In this document: positions 43,018-50,272 of the stretch, one piece after another
Numbering within the stretch: the stretch's first letter is position 1
Layout: the number at the start of each line of letters is the position of its first letter
The notes under the pieces: model-generated
Database searches by the model: none
Seen by the model: only the letters and a program-made list of their open reading frames with translations
Told to the model about the DNA's origin: nothing
From: an uncultured Paracoccaceae bacterium
GTDB lineage: Bacteria > Pseudomonadota > Alphaproteobacteria > Rhodobacterales > Rhodobacteraceae
NCBI GenBank assembly: GCA_947503775.1
Contig: CANNFE010000016.1
Coordinates: 1 to 50,272, forward strand
DNA length: 50,272 nucleotides
Direction of reading: 5' to 3'
Program-made: the position numbers and the translations under genes

Positions 43018-44191
43018 AGCTCGACCACTCCTCCAACAGTTTTCTTCGCTTCTTCAAAAGGTCTGACCGCGCATACGCCCGCTCAACCTCGCTCCCGACC
43101 TTGTGCGCGAGCGACATCTCCGCCACCTCTCGCGCGATGCCTGGCTGTTCGGCTGCCCAATCGCGGAAAGCTGACCGGAAAACGTGTACAGTGACGCCTT
43201 CGACCTTCATCCTGCGCAGCAACATCAGCATGGCCATATTGCTCATCGGCCGGTGCCGCTTCTGCCCCTCGAACACCACTTCTGACCGCAGCGCCTTGAA
43301 CGGTTTGACAATCGCCAGCATCTGCTCGGTCAGCGGCACGCGATGCTCCTGATCCGTCTTCATCCGCTCGGCCGGGACGGTCCATAGCAGCTCATCGAAA
43401 TCGAACTCTTCCCACCGCGCTTTCAAAACCTCGCTCGTCCGGCTGGCGGTCAGGCAGGTGAACATCAGCGCCTTCGCCGCCGTTGCGTCCTTCGTCGCCA
43501 GCTCGGCAAAGAAAGCGGGCACGTCCTTCCAGTTCATCGCCTTATGGTGCTGCACCTTCAGTTTCACGCTGGGCAGAACGCGGGCGTCACGGATAGTCGT
43601 CACCGGGTTCTCGCCTTCGCGGTAGCCCTTCGACTTCGCCACGTCCAGAACAGCTTTCATTCGTTGCGCGACCCGCTTCGCTGTCTCATGCTTCCCGGTC
43701 CAGATCGGCATGAGGACTTGCAGCACTTCCGGTTGGTCGATCTCGGACACCGGCAAGCGGCCGATCTTGGGGAAGGCATATTCGGCCAGCGTGTTGATCC
43801 ACTGCTGGCCGTGCTTGGGGTTCTTCCATGTTGGCAGGCGCTCGATGTGGACCTGACGCGCGATCTCCTCGAAGCAGGGGATTTCCTGCCGCGCGTTGTA
43901 GCGCGGGTTGATGCCCTGCTTGGCCATGCGGCGATACTCAAGGGCACGGTCGCGGGCTTGGTTCAGGGTGACGATATCCGCGCCGCCAAGGCCGAAGTCA
44001 GTGCGCAGCGGTTTGCCTTCGCGGTTGCGCTGACCCTTAACCGTGACGCGCACGATCCAGCGCCGCGCGCCGGATGGATCGACCACGAGATAGAGGCCAT
44101 TGCCGTCGCCATGTCGCCCTTGCCCCAAGGTTCGGACGAGATTCTTGGTCAGTTTTCCGCTGTGCAGAGCCACGAGAATACCACGTTTCAT
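42998..44191 (-). CDS. P4-type tyrosine recombinase (island integrase)
   Basis: A 397-residue integrase. The N-terminal arm-binding domain (about 1-90, LYLVVDPSGARRWIVRV) and the SAM-like core-binding domain are present. The catalytic set is visible: Arg251 (TASRTSEVL), His336 and Arg339 (VHVFRSAFRDW), His363 (LAHKVGSE) and the nucleophile Tyr373 (RAYAR). It lies 126 bp inside the tRNA-Ser copy of the att repeat and reads away from it. The ATG at 44191 is preferred over a TTG three codons earlier. Confidence 0.97.
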   Translation of the reverse strand: MKRGILVALHSGKLTKNLVRTLGQGRHGDGNGLYLVVDPSGARRWIVRVTVKGQRNREGKPLRTDFGLGGADIVTLNQARDRALEYRRMAKQGINPRYNARQEIPCFEEIARQVHIERLPTWKNPKHGQQWINTLAEYAFPKIGRLPVSEIDQPEVLQVLMPIWTGKHETAKRVAQRMKAVLDVAKSKGYREGENPVTTIRDARVLPSVKLKVQHHKAMNWKDVPAFFAELATKDATAAKALMFTCLTASRTSEVLKARWEEFDFDELLWTVPAERMKTDQEHRVPLTEQMLAIVKPFKALRSEVVFEGQKRHRPMSNMAMLMLLRRMKVEGVTVHVFRSAFRDWAAEQPGIAREVAEMSLAHKVGSEVERAYARSDLLKKRRKLLEEWSSYVASEC

Positions 44192-44316
44192 ACCACGCAA
44201 TGAACAGAAACGAGTGTAATCGAAGAAATCTCAATCGCAACAGCGAATGCAGGTATGTCAATAAAAACAGGCGCTTGTACGCCTGAACCGCAACCAACAG
44301 CACTCAATGAAAATGG

Positions 44317-44335
44317 TGGGTGGCGGAGACGAAGG
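44317..44335. repeat. attR (19-bp direct repeat, in tRNA-Ser 3' end)
   Basis: Second exact copy of tgggtggcggagacgaagg; bases 44321-44335 are the last 15 of the tRNA gene (with CCA). The integration keeps the tRNA intact. Confidence 0.88.
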
Positions 44336-44410
44336 GATTCGAACCCTCGAGACGGTTTCCCGCCTACTCCCTTAGCAGGGGAGCGCCTTCGACCACTCGG
44401 CCACGTCTCC
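44321..44410 (-). tRNA. tRNA-Ser(GCT)
   Basis: A 90-base minus-strand tRNA with an encoded CCA. The acceptor arm is GGAGACG/CGTCTCC. The anticodon loop CTGCTAA gives anticodon GCT for Ser codons AGC/AGU. The long variable arm (AGTAGGCGGGAAACCGTCTC) is typical of serine tRNAs, and the T-loop is GGTTCGAATC. Its 3' end is the integration site of the island. Confidence 0.97.
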
Positions 44411-44482
44411 GTTGACCGGTCTATCTGCAAGTGGGGGCGGGGGACAACCCTCGAAAATGCATCGCCTCGCTAAAGACCGAAG

Positions 44483-45400
44483 CTATGGCAGCACGGCCAG
44501 CGTCTCGATGAACCGGCGCCGGACGGCGTCCGCATCGACGCCCATCGCGACCGAGACGGGCGGGCTCCCGCAGGCCGGATCGGCCACGGTCCGGCCAGAG
44601 GCTTCGCCCTCGGTGACGATACGGATCGCCGTCTTTCTCCACTCGAAGAGATCCGGCGCGACGGCGGCGATCATCGCCGCCGGATCATGCAGCGCGCAGC
44701 CATCGAACCGCCCGACACTTTCGTAGAATTTCAGGTAATGCGCGCTCATCTCCTGAATCTGCCCGCCGATCACAGGCGAGCGATGCGCGATATTGGCGAA
44801 ATCGCTCGCCGCGCAGAGGATCAGATGCGTCACGTCAAGGCCGATCATCCGGATCGGCGCCCCGCTGGCAAAGACGATCTGGGCCGCGTGGGGATCGTGA
44901 TAAAGGTTCGCCTCGGCATGGGGCGTGATGTTGCCGCCGCCATCGACAGAGCCGCCCATGATCACCAGCCCCGCCAGGCGTCCGGCAAAATCCGGATCGC
45001 GCCGCATCGCCGAGGCCACGTTGGTCAGCGGCCCCAGAGCCACGAGCGTGAGCTCGCCCGGCGCCTCTGCCGTCATCCGAAGCAGCATGTCGTCGGCCGC
45101 CTCATCCACCGCCTTTCCCAGAGGGATCTCGGCCGGAAGGGTGCCGAACCCCTCGCGCCCGTGGATCCTCCAAGTCGGCTCAAACGGCGGCAACATGAGA
45201 GGCTGCCAGGCGCCTTCGGCCACAGGAGCCTCGACCCCTGCCCCCTCAAGCAGGCGCAACGCATTACGCGCCGCGATCCGGGAGGACACGTTGCCGAAGA
45301 CCGTCGTGATCCCGGCAATCTCGATCTCGGGCGCGGCAGCGGCCCAATAGATCGCCATCGCATCGTCGATGCCCGGATCGGTGTCGATGAGAACGCGCAT
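44483..45400 (-). CDS. Inosine/uridine-preferring nucleoside hydrolase
   Basis: A 305-residue enzyme that hydrolyses the N-glycosidic bond of nucleosides. It has the calcium-binding signature DTDPGIDDA (6-14), the VALGPLTNVASA strand, the IMGGSVDGGGNITPHAEANLYHDPHAAQIVF block, and the active-site His in CALHDPAAMIAA. The length is standard for the family. The start ATG at 45400 overlaps the ychF stop (TGATG), so the two are co-translated. Confidence 0.95.
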   Translation of the reverse strand: MRVLIDTDPGIDDAMAIYWAAAAPEIEIAGITTVFGNVSSRIAARNALRLLEGAGVEAPVAEGAWQPLMLPPFEPTWRIHGREGFGTLPAEIPLGKAVDEAADDMLLRMTAEAPGELTLVALGPLTNVASAMRRDPDFAGRLAGLVIMGGSVDGGGNITPHAEANLYHDPHAAQIVFASGAPIRMIGLDVTHLILCAASDFANIAHRSPVIGGQIQEMSAHYLKFYESVGRFDGCALHDPAAMIAAVAPDLFEWRKTAIRIVTEGEASGRTVADPACGSPPVSVAMGVDADAVRRRFIETLAVLP

Positions 45401-46497
45401 CAGGTGTTGAAGAGGAAATGCAGAACGTCGCCATCCTTGACGCGGTAGCCCTTGCCTTCTGCGCGCATCTTGCCCGCCTCCTTGGCCGCCTGCTCTCCGC
45501 CCAGCGCGATGAAATCGTCATAGGCGATGGTCTCGGCGCGGATAAATCCCTTCTCGAAATCGCCATGGATGACCCCGGCGGCCTGCGGCGCCGACGTGCC
45601 TTCGCGGATCGTCCAGGCGCGCGCCTCCTTGGGCCCGACCGTAAAATAGGTCTCGAGCCGCAGCAGCGCATAGCCCGCACGGATCAGCCGGTCGAGCCCG
45701 GCCTCCTCCAGCCCCATCTCGCCGAGGAACATCTCGGCCTCCTCGGCCTCAAGCTGGCTGATCTCCTCCTCGATCCGGGCTGAGATGACGACATGCGAAT
45801 TGCCCTCCGCCGCAGCCATCTCGGCGACCTTCGCGGACAAGGCGTTGCCCTCCGTCGCGTCGTCCTCAGAGACGTTGCAAACATAGAGCACGGGCTTCGT
45901 CGTCAGAAGCTGCAGCATCCTCCACGCCTTCGCATCCTCCGCCTCGATCTCGACGGTCCGCGCGGGCTTGCCGTTCTCCAAAGCGGCCTGCGCCGCCGCC
46001 AGAAGGCGGTCCTGCTGCTGTGCCTCCTTGTCATTGCCCTTGAGCTTGCGGACAAGGCCCGCGCGCCGCTTCTCGATGCTTTCGAGATCCGCCAGCATCA
46101 GCTCGGTCTCGATCGTCGCAGCATCGGCCACCGGATCGACGCGCCCCTCCACATGGGTGACATCGTCATCCTCGAAACAGCGCAGCACATGGGCGATCGC
46201 ATCGACCTCGCGGATATTGGCCAGAAACTGGTTGCCCAGCCCCTCCCCTTTCGAGGCGCCCTTCACCAAACCCGCGATATCGACAAAGGTCATGCGCGTC
46301 GGAATGATCTGCTTGGAGCCCGCCAACGCCGCCAGCTTCTCCAGCCGGTCGTCGGGCACGCCCACATCGCCGACATTGGGCTCGATCGTGCAGAACGGGA
46401 AATTCGCCGCCTGCGCCGCCGCCGTCCGCGTCAGCGCATTGAAAAGCGTCGACTTGCCCACATTCGGCAAGCCCACGATGCCCATCTTGAAACCCAT
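45400..46497 (-). CDS. ychF: YchF/OLA1-family ATPase
   Basis: A 365-residue universally conserved P-loop protein that binds ribosomes and prefers ATP. The P-loop GLPNVGKST is at residues 9-17, followed by the DIAGLVKGASKGEGLGNQFLANIREVDAI switch and G3 region. The altered G4 motif is NVSE (YVCNVSED) in place of NKxD. A coiled-coil insert and the C-terminal TGS domain (ARAWTIREGTSAPQAAGVIHGDFEKGFIRAE) complete it. It has a good start site (AGAGGAACGGGC). Confidence 0.98.
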   Translation of the reverse strand: MGFKMGIVGLPNVGKSTLFNALTRTAAAQAANFPFCTIEPNVGDVGVPDDRLEKLAALAGSKQIIPTRMTFVDIAGLVKGASKGEGLGNQFLANIREVDAIAHVLRCFEDDDVTHVEGRVDPVADAATIETELMLADLESIEKRRAGLVRKLKGNDKEAQQQDRLLAAAQAALENGKPARTVEIEAEDAKAWRMLQLLTTKPVLYVCNVSEDDATEGNALSAKVAEMAAAEGNSHVVISARIEEEISQLEAEEAEMFLGEMGLEEAGLDRLIRAGYALLRLETYFTVGPKEARAWTIREGTSAPQAAGVIHGDFEKGFIRAETIAYDDFIALGGEQAAKEAGKMRAEGKGYRVKDGDVLHFLFNT

Positions 46498-46660
46498 GCC
46501 CGTTCCTCTCGCGATACCGCCCGCCTCTTAGAGGCGCGGCGGGCGCACCGCAAGCTGGGGCGGGGCTGCGCGGTCCGAAAGGCCCCCGGACCGCCTTGTC
46601 ACAAATCCGATGAAGAGCATCGCTAAGACCGAAGGCATGATTTTCATGGAGAACCTCGTG

Positions 46661-48466
46661 ATGCCCCTGCGGTCCCTCGGCCCTCTAGTCCTATCCGCCT
46701 GCGCCTCTTTCGTCTTGTGCACATCCGCCGGTGCCGACCCCATCGCAGACACGACAGAGGCGATCAAAACCCGCTTCCTCGAAAGCCTTGCCCCCGAACA
46801 GATCACCAACGCCGAACCCGGCGACTTCGAGGCTCTTCTCACCGAAGAGGAGCGCGCTCTTTTTGCCGGTGGCTACATCACCTTTACCGTGACCGAACCT
46901 GTCACGGTCTACATCTTCCGCGACACCCGGCTGGATAACGTCAACGAACCCTTCTGGCTTTTCGAGCAAGGCTTCGAACGCACCGACTTCTCCGCCGAAG
47001 CCTACCAGCGCGACTTCGACGTCTGGCGCCGCGACTACCCCGCTGGAGAGATCGGGCTTGGCATCCATGCCTTGCGCGTGGTCCGCGAGCATTACTTCAT
47101 CGGGGTCGCGCCGCAGGGCCAGATCGCCGCGACGGATATTGCAGACCTGGCTCCCGATTATCTTGAGACCGGCCTCCTCGAGCTTGGCGCCCTCACCTAT
47201 GTCGACCGCTCTGTCACGCTCGATGCCATCTCGCCAGAGCTCGAAGGCATGACGCTTGTCCGCACGCCCTCCGACCGGCGCCCGGCAGCCGCGCTGTATG
47301 GCGCATTTCACGAAACCCGCCATCCCGCGACGGCCAGGCCGGACCAGATCTTCCTCACGATCGCCGAGGACCCGCGAGAGCAGATGGCCGTCAACTGGCG
47401 CACCGATACCACGGTCACGGCTCAATCCGTGGCCCTTTGGCGGACCGAGGATTACAACGCCCCGACCCGCCCCGATCCGCAGATCTTCCCGGCAGAGACC
47501 ACCCTCGTCGAAAGCCCGCGCGTGGTGAACCAGACAGCGGTCCATCGCCACAGCGTTCTCATCGACGGGCTTGAGCGCGGCACCGAATACACTTACGCCG
47601 TCGGCTCCGACGAAACCGGCTGGTCCTCCGCCGCGCCGTTCGAGACGGCCCGCAGAGGCGAGCATCCGATGTCGTTTGCCTATATCGGCGATGTTCAGGA
47701 TGGCTTTGACAGGTTCGAAAGCGTCATGGACACGCTCATGCGGATGCGCCCCGATATCGATCTGCTGATCTTCGGGGGCGATCTGGTCGGCCGCGGCAAC
47801 GATGCCGATCAGTGGGACGACTTTTTCGCTGCCCTTGGCGATGCGGGCCGGTCTATTCCGCTCGCCCCCATTCCAGGCAATCACGAATACCTGCCCGACA
47901 ACGATCCGGCTCACTATGTCGCGACCTTCCGCCTCCCCGAGAACGGACCGGACGATATACCGGCCGAACTCGCTTACCATTTCGAATTCGGCGGCAACAC
48001 GTTCATCATGCTCGACAGCAACGAGTGGAACGGTGAACAGCGCGACTGGCTGCCTGTGGCGCTGGAAGACGCCGATGACGACTTCTCGTTCGTCTTCACC
48101 CATCACGCCGCCTATACCTCGCGGCCGGGCCGGTACTATGCTGGCGTGACCGAGAACTGGATGCCGGTTTGGGAGCAGAACGACATCGTCTCCATGGTCT
48201 TCCAGGGGCACGACCATGCCTATATGCGAACGCATCCGATGCTGGAGGGCGAAGTCTCCACAGTCGATGACGGCGGCATCTACTACGTCGTCTCCAGCGC
48301 CGGGAACAAGTTCTACGAGATCGACAGCCACGCCTATATCGATCTGTCGCTGGAAGACCGTCAGATGTTTCAGGTCATTGATGTCATGCGCGACGACGAT
48401 CGCATGATCTATCGCGCCTATGACGTGGACGGGGTCGAACACGACCGGATCGAGATAGAGGATTAG
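46661..48466 (+). CDS. Exported purple-acid-phosphatase-like metallophosphoesterase
   Basis: A 601-residue exported enzyme. I prefer the ATG at 46661 (GGAG nine bases before), which opens directly into a signal peptide (MPLRSLGPLVLSACASFVLC ending near SAGA); in-frame ATGs upstream are possible. An N-terminal region of about 210 residues leads to a fibronectin-like domain (LTIAEDPREQMAVNWRTDT ... TEYTYAVGSDE). Then comes the metallophosphatase core: IGDVQD, GGDLVGRG, GNHEY, THHAAY and GHDHAY. This is the metal-ligand series of purple acid phosphatases. It probably recovers phosphate in the periplasm. Confidence 0.92.
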   Translation: MPLRSLGPLVLSACASFVLCTSAGADPIADTTEAIKTRFLESLAPEQITNAEPGDFEALLTEEERALFAGGYITFTVTEPVTVYIFRDTRLDNVNEPFWLFEQGFERTDFSAEAYQRDFDVWRRDYPAGEIGLGIHALRVVREHYFIGVAPQGQIAATDIADLAPDYLETGLLELGALTYVDRSVTLDAISPELEGMTLVRTPSDRRPAAALYGAFHETRHPATARPDQIFLTIAEDPREQMAVNWRTDTTVTAQSVALWRTEDYNAPTRPDPQIFPAETTLVESPRVVNQTAVHRHSVLIDGLERGTEYTYAVGSDETGWSSAAPFETARRGEHPMSFAYIGDVQDGFDRFESVMDTLMRMRPDIDLLIFGGDLVGRGNDADQWDDFFAALGDAGRSIPLAPIPGNHEYLPDNDPAHYVATFRLPENGPDDIPAELAYHFEFGGNTFIMLDSNEWNGEQRDWLPVALEDADDDFSFVFTHHAAYTSRPGRYYAGVTENWMPVWEQNDIVSMVFQGHDHAYMRTHPMLEGEVSTVDDGGIYYVVSSAGNKFYEIDSHAYIDLSLEDRQMFQVIDVMRDDDRMIYRAYDVDGVEHDRIEIED

Positions 48467-48497
48467 ACCAGGAACGGAAGGGGCCGAAGGCGGGCTG

Positions 48498-48698
48498 CTA
48501 CTCTCCCCGCCTCTCCCGCCGATCCTCCCGCGTCTGGAAAATAATGATCCAGGCCAGCAGGATGAACATCGGATGGGTCAGCCCGCCCGAGAAGATAATG
48601 GCCGGGATCCAGATCACGAAGACCAGGATCGACAGGAAGATCCTGCCGACGAGAAGGATCGACAGAGGCGGCAGCAAAAGAGCGACAAGATAAAGCAT
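48498..48698 (-). CDS. Pmp3/YqaE-like small membrane protein
   Basis: A 66-residue protein with two membrane helices. The first begins LVALLLPPLSILLVGR, where the double Pro is the Pmp3/YqaE hallmark. The second ends HPMFILLAWIIIFQTRE with a basic tail (DRRERRGE). The ATG at 48698 is downstream of GGGGG. Family members affect membrane potential under stress. A longer frame that extends through trpA in antisense is an artefact. Confidence 0.72.
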   Translation of the reverse strand: MLYLVALLLPPLSILLVGRIFLSILVFVIWIPAIIFSGGLTHPMFILLAWIIIFQTREDRRERRGE

Positions 48699-48782
48699 AA
48701 CCCCCAGATAGGAGCGATTTGACCGTTGAACATCCCCCCGTCCTGCCGCAACAGGGCAATGCAGGACAAGACGAGGGGCATC

Positions 48783-49574
48783 ATGGGCCGTATCTCCACC
48801 GCATTCGACCGGCTCCGCGCCGAGAACCGCAAGGCCTTCGTCGCCTATATCATGGCGGGCGATCCCGATCTGGAGACCTCGCTTCAGATCATGCGCGGCC
48901 TGCCCGGCGCGGGCGTCGACGTGATCGAACTTGGCGTGCCCTTCACCGATCCCATGGCCGATGGCGGCACGATCCAGCTGGCCGGTCAGCGCGCGCTCGC
49001 GAGCGGCCAGACGCTGGCCAAGACGCTGGACATGGTGCGGCGCTTTCGCAAGGAGGATGCGGATACGCCCATCGTGCTCATGGGCTATTACAATCCGATC
49101 TACAATCGCGGGGTCGAAACCTTCCTCAAGGACGCCTCCGAGGCCGGTGTCGACGGTCTGATCGTCGTCGATCTGCCGCCCGAGGAGGACAGCGAGCTTT
49201 GCCTGCCCGCGCTTAAGGCAGGGCTCGATTTCATCCGCCTGACGACGCCCACCACCGACGATGCGCGCCTGCCTGCGGTCACGCAGAACACGTCGGGCTT
49301 TGTCTACTATGTCTCGATCACCGGCATCACCGGCGCCGCCGAGGCCGATCCGGCCACCGTCGCCCCCGACGTCAAACGCATCCAGAACGCCTCCGGCCTG
49401 CCCGTCGTCGTCGGCTTCGGCGTGAAAACGCCCCAGAACGCCCAGGCCATCGCAGGCGTCGCCGACGGCGTCGTCGTGGGTTCCGCCATCGTATCGCAGA
49501 TCGCAGACGGAAAGCCGGTCGAGGAGGTCCTCGACTTCGTCAAAGCGCTCGCGGAAGGCGCGCATCGTAGCTGA
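48783..49574 (+). CDS. trpA: Tryptophan synthase alpha chain
   Basis: A 263-residue enzyme that cleaves indole-3-glycerol phosphate to indole for TrpB. Catalytic Glu49 and Asp60 are visible in [15 protein letters not shown]. The phosphate-binding regions SITGITGA and [12 protein letters not shown] are present. The ATG at 48783 has GAGGGG upstream, and the homology starts at this Met ([16 protein letters not shown]). No other trp gene is in the window. Confidence 0.97.
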   Translation: MGRISTAFDRLRAENRKAFVAYIMAGDPDLETSLQIMRGLPGAGVDVIELGVPFTDPMADGGTIQLAGQRALASGQTLAKTLDMVRRFRKEDADTPIVLMGYYNPIYNRGVETFLKDASEAGVDGLIVVDLPPEEDSELCLPALKAGLDFIRLTTPTTDDARLPAVTQNTSGFVYYVSITGITGAAEADPATVAPDVKRIQNASGLPVVVGFGVKTPQNAQAIAGVADGVVVGSAIVSQIADGKPVEEVLDFVKALAEGAHRS

Positions 49575-49776
49575 TTACGTCCGGCTTGGGGTGTTCTCAA
49601 ACGTATCAATGACAGAGTCCCCCGAGCAAGGTCGCATGGGCGCCTTCAACACAAACCGTCGGCGAGGGTAAACCAAGGTTCGTTAGGCGGACAAACCTGA
49701 CATTAGCTGCTGTTTGCCCAACGTCCGCTTTCGTTCTGACCATCGCCGTCATAGATCCTTTTCTGGAAGTTAGATA

Positions 49777-50200
49777 TTAGCTTTTCCAAATCCCGCATCT
49801 TCTTAGTGATAAACGACGTGCAAGATCTTTGTCTTGCAAGGCCAATTGAAGACGATCCGACAAAAAGACCGCGCTTGGAATACTTGGATCAGCCCAAAGA
49901 TCGGTTTGCATGGGAAGGTCGGGCAACACCTCAACGCCTCCATCCCGCAAAGGACTATCGAGTTGAAAATCGCCAGGTTGCAGTGTGTTTTCGATTAGTG
50001 CTTTGCCGCCTCCAACGGTCTTCCGTGACTCCCCGATGATCAAACTAAAATAGGAGTAGTCCGTCATTTCTCGCATCTTTTTATCAAATAGCGTTACTGG
50101 TAATAGACGTGTTTTGCCTAGATGGTGTTCGAAGAGGAGGTCAGCAAAGGCTTGCGATATATAAAGCGTCGTCCAAGAAAAGACGTGAGGCATCCGCCTA
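49777..50200 (-). pseudogene. Imm11 (DUF1629)-like gene truncated by the right-hand IS
   Basis: About 140 codons remain. The sequence HVFSWTTLYISQAFADLLFEHHLGKTRLLPVTLFDK, then VEVLPDLPMQTDLWADPSIPSAVFLSDRLQLALQDKDLARRLSLRRC, matches the C-terminal domain of the Imm11/DUF1629 family, immunity proteins of polymorphic toxins common in Rhodobacteraceae. The homology reaches the IS boundary at 50200. Upstream codons are inside the IS, so the 5' end is lost. An ATG at 50193 might still allow a short product. No toxin gene is in the window. Confidence 0.72.
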
Positions 50201-50272
50201 GGGTCAGGACCCATTGATTTCTGCTTAGTAGCGTGATTCACGGCTGGAAAACTGAGCGGTGAACATGTCTGA
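50201..50272 (+). mobile_element. Partial insertion sequence (IS5/IS427-like), right edge
   Basis: Exact inverted copy of the left-edge element. The terminus GGGTCAGGACCC begins just after TA at 50199-50200. A putative transposase start codon (ATG TCT GA, 50265-50272) points out of the window. Only the end of the element is present. Confidence 0.65.

Larger units (their letters stand above)
22603..44335. mobile_element. Integrated mobilisable island at tRNA-Ser(GCT)
   Basis: A 21.7-kb element bounded by the 19-bp direct repeat tgggtggcggagacgaagg, present at 22603-22621 and at 44317-44335 (the 3' end of the tRNA gene). The integrase (42998-44191) lies immediately inside the tRNA-side boundary and reads away from the tRNA, the usual P4-type arrangement. 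It carries a MobV relaxase, an AlpA/Xis-like protein and replication-like genes. An orphan DotA/TraY protein and lysozyme/M23 gene lie among them, together with defence cargo. No VirB4/VirD4-type ATPase is visible, so transfer would need a helper element. Several internal stretches are much more AT-rich than the chromosome. Confidence 0.88.

Noticed and set aside
46691-48442. 583-codon minus-strand frame
   Set aside because: Complete antisense shadow of the exported metallophosphatase, which has all metal-binding motifs.
48498-49565. Long minus-strand frame through trpA
   Set aside because: Antisense to trpA. Only its last 66 codons form a real gene (Pmp3-like); the rest is a shadow of high-GC codon bias.
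1-50272. CRISPR array
   Set aside because: No regularly spaced direct repeats with unique spacers; the only repeat array (40783-40905) is irregular.

Overview
The window looks like a chromosomal stretch from a marine alphaproteobacterium of the Rhodobacteraceae (Roseobacter) type. The base composition is high in GC. The housekeeping genes (ychF, trpA, a nucleoside hydrolase, tRNA-Ser(GCT)) and the accessory genes read like that group. This assignment is an inference from protein character, not from a marker-gene search.

Both edges of the window (1-75 and 50201-50272) carry the same insertion-sequence end in inverted orientation. Each edge includes the first codons of an IS5/IS427-like transposase that points out of the window. 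The window is therefore bounded by two IS copies, which is typical of an assembly contig ending in repeats.

0.3-22.1 kb: a type III secretion locus with rhizobial (Rhc-type) gene order. A leftward operon runs sctI-J-K-L-N-O-Q-R-S-T-U (11827 down to 3909), mostly with overlapping or nearly touching genes. A rightward set starts with a short secretin N-domain protein (sctC), then four AT-richer unrecognised genes, sctD, a small gene, a TPR gene and sctV. It ends in a very large unrecognised protein with a membrane-fusion-protein-like hairpin. On the far left are a globin, a small coiled-coil protein, a lone secretin/pilus N-domain protein and an OmpR-type two-component pair. Three things are odd. 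SctU has lost the NPTH self-cleavage motif. No secretin pore domain is present. The needle, tip and translocators are not recognisable by family and must be among the unknown small genes if they are encoded here.

22.6-44.3 kb: a 21.7-kb integrated mobile island, bounded by a 19-bp direct repeat, one copy of which is the 3' end of tRNA-Ser(GCT). It has a P4-type integrase next to the tRNA, an AlpA/Xis-like protein, a MobV relaxase and two putative replication/HTH proteins. It also has an orphan DotA/TraY-type T4SS membrane protein with a secreted lysozyme/M23 hydrolase and small companions. Its cargo is a defence cassette (frameshifted GHKL ATPase-nuclease, OLD-like AAA/TOPRIM protein, Abi/HEPN protein) and an AT-rich SGNH-hydrolase/beta-repeat pair. 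No T4SS ATPases are visible, so it is best read as a mobilisable element that needs a helper.

44.3-50.2 kb: core chromosome with tRNA-Ser, nucleoside hydrolase, ychF, a secreted metallophosphatase, a Pmp3-like membrane peptide and trpA. It ends in an Imm11-like gene cut by the right-hand IS.
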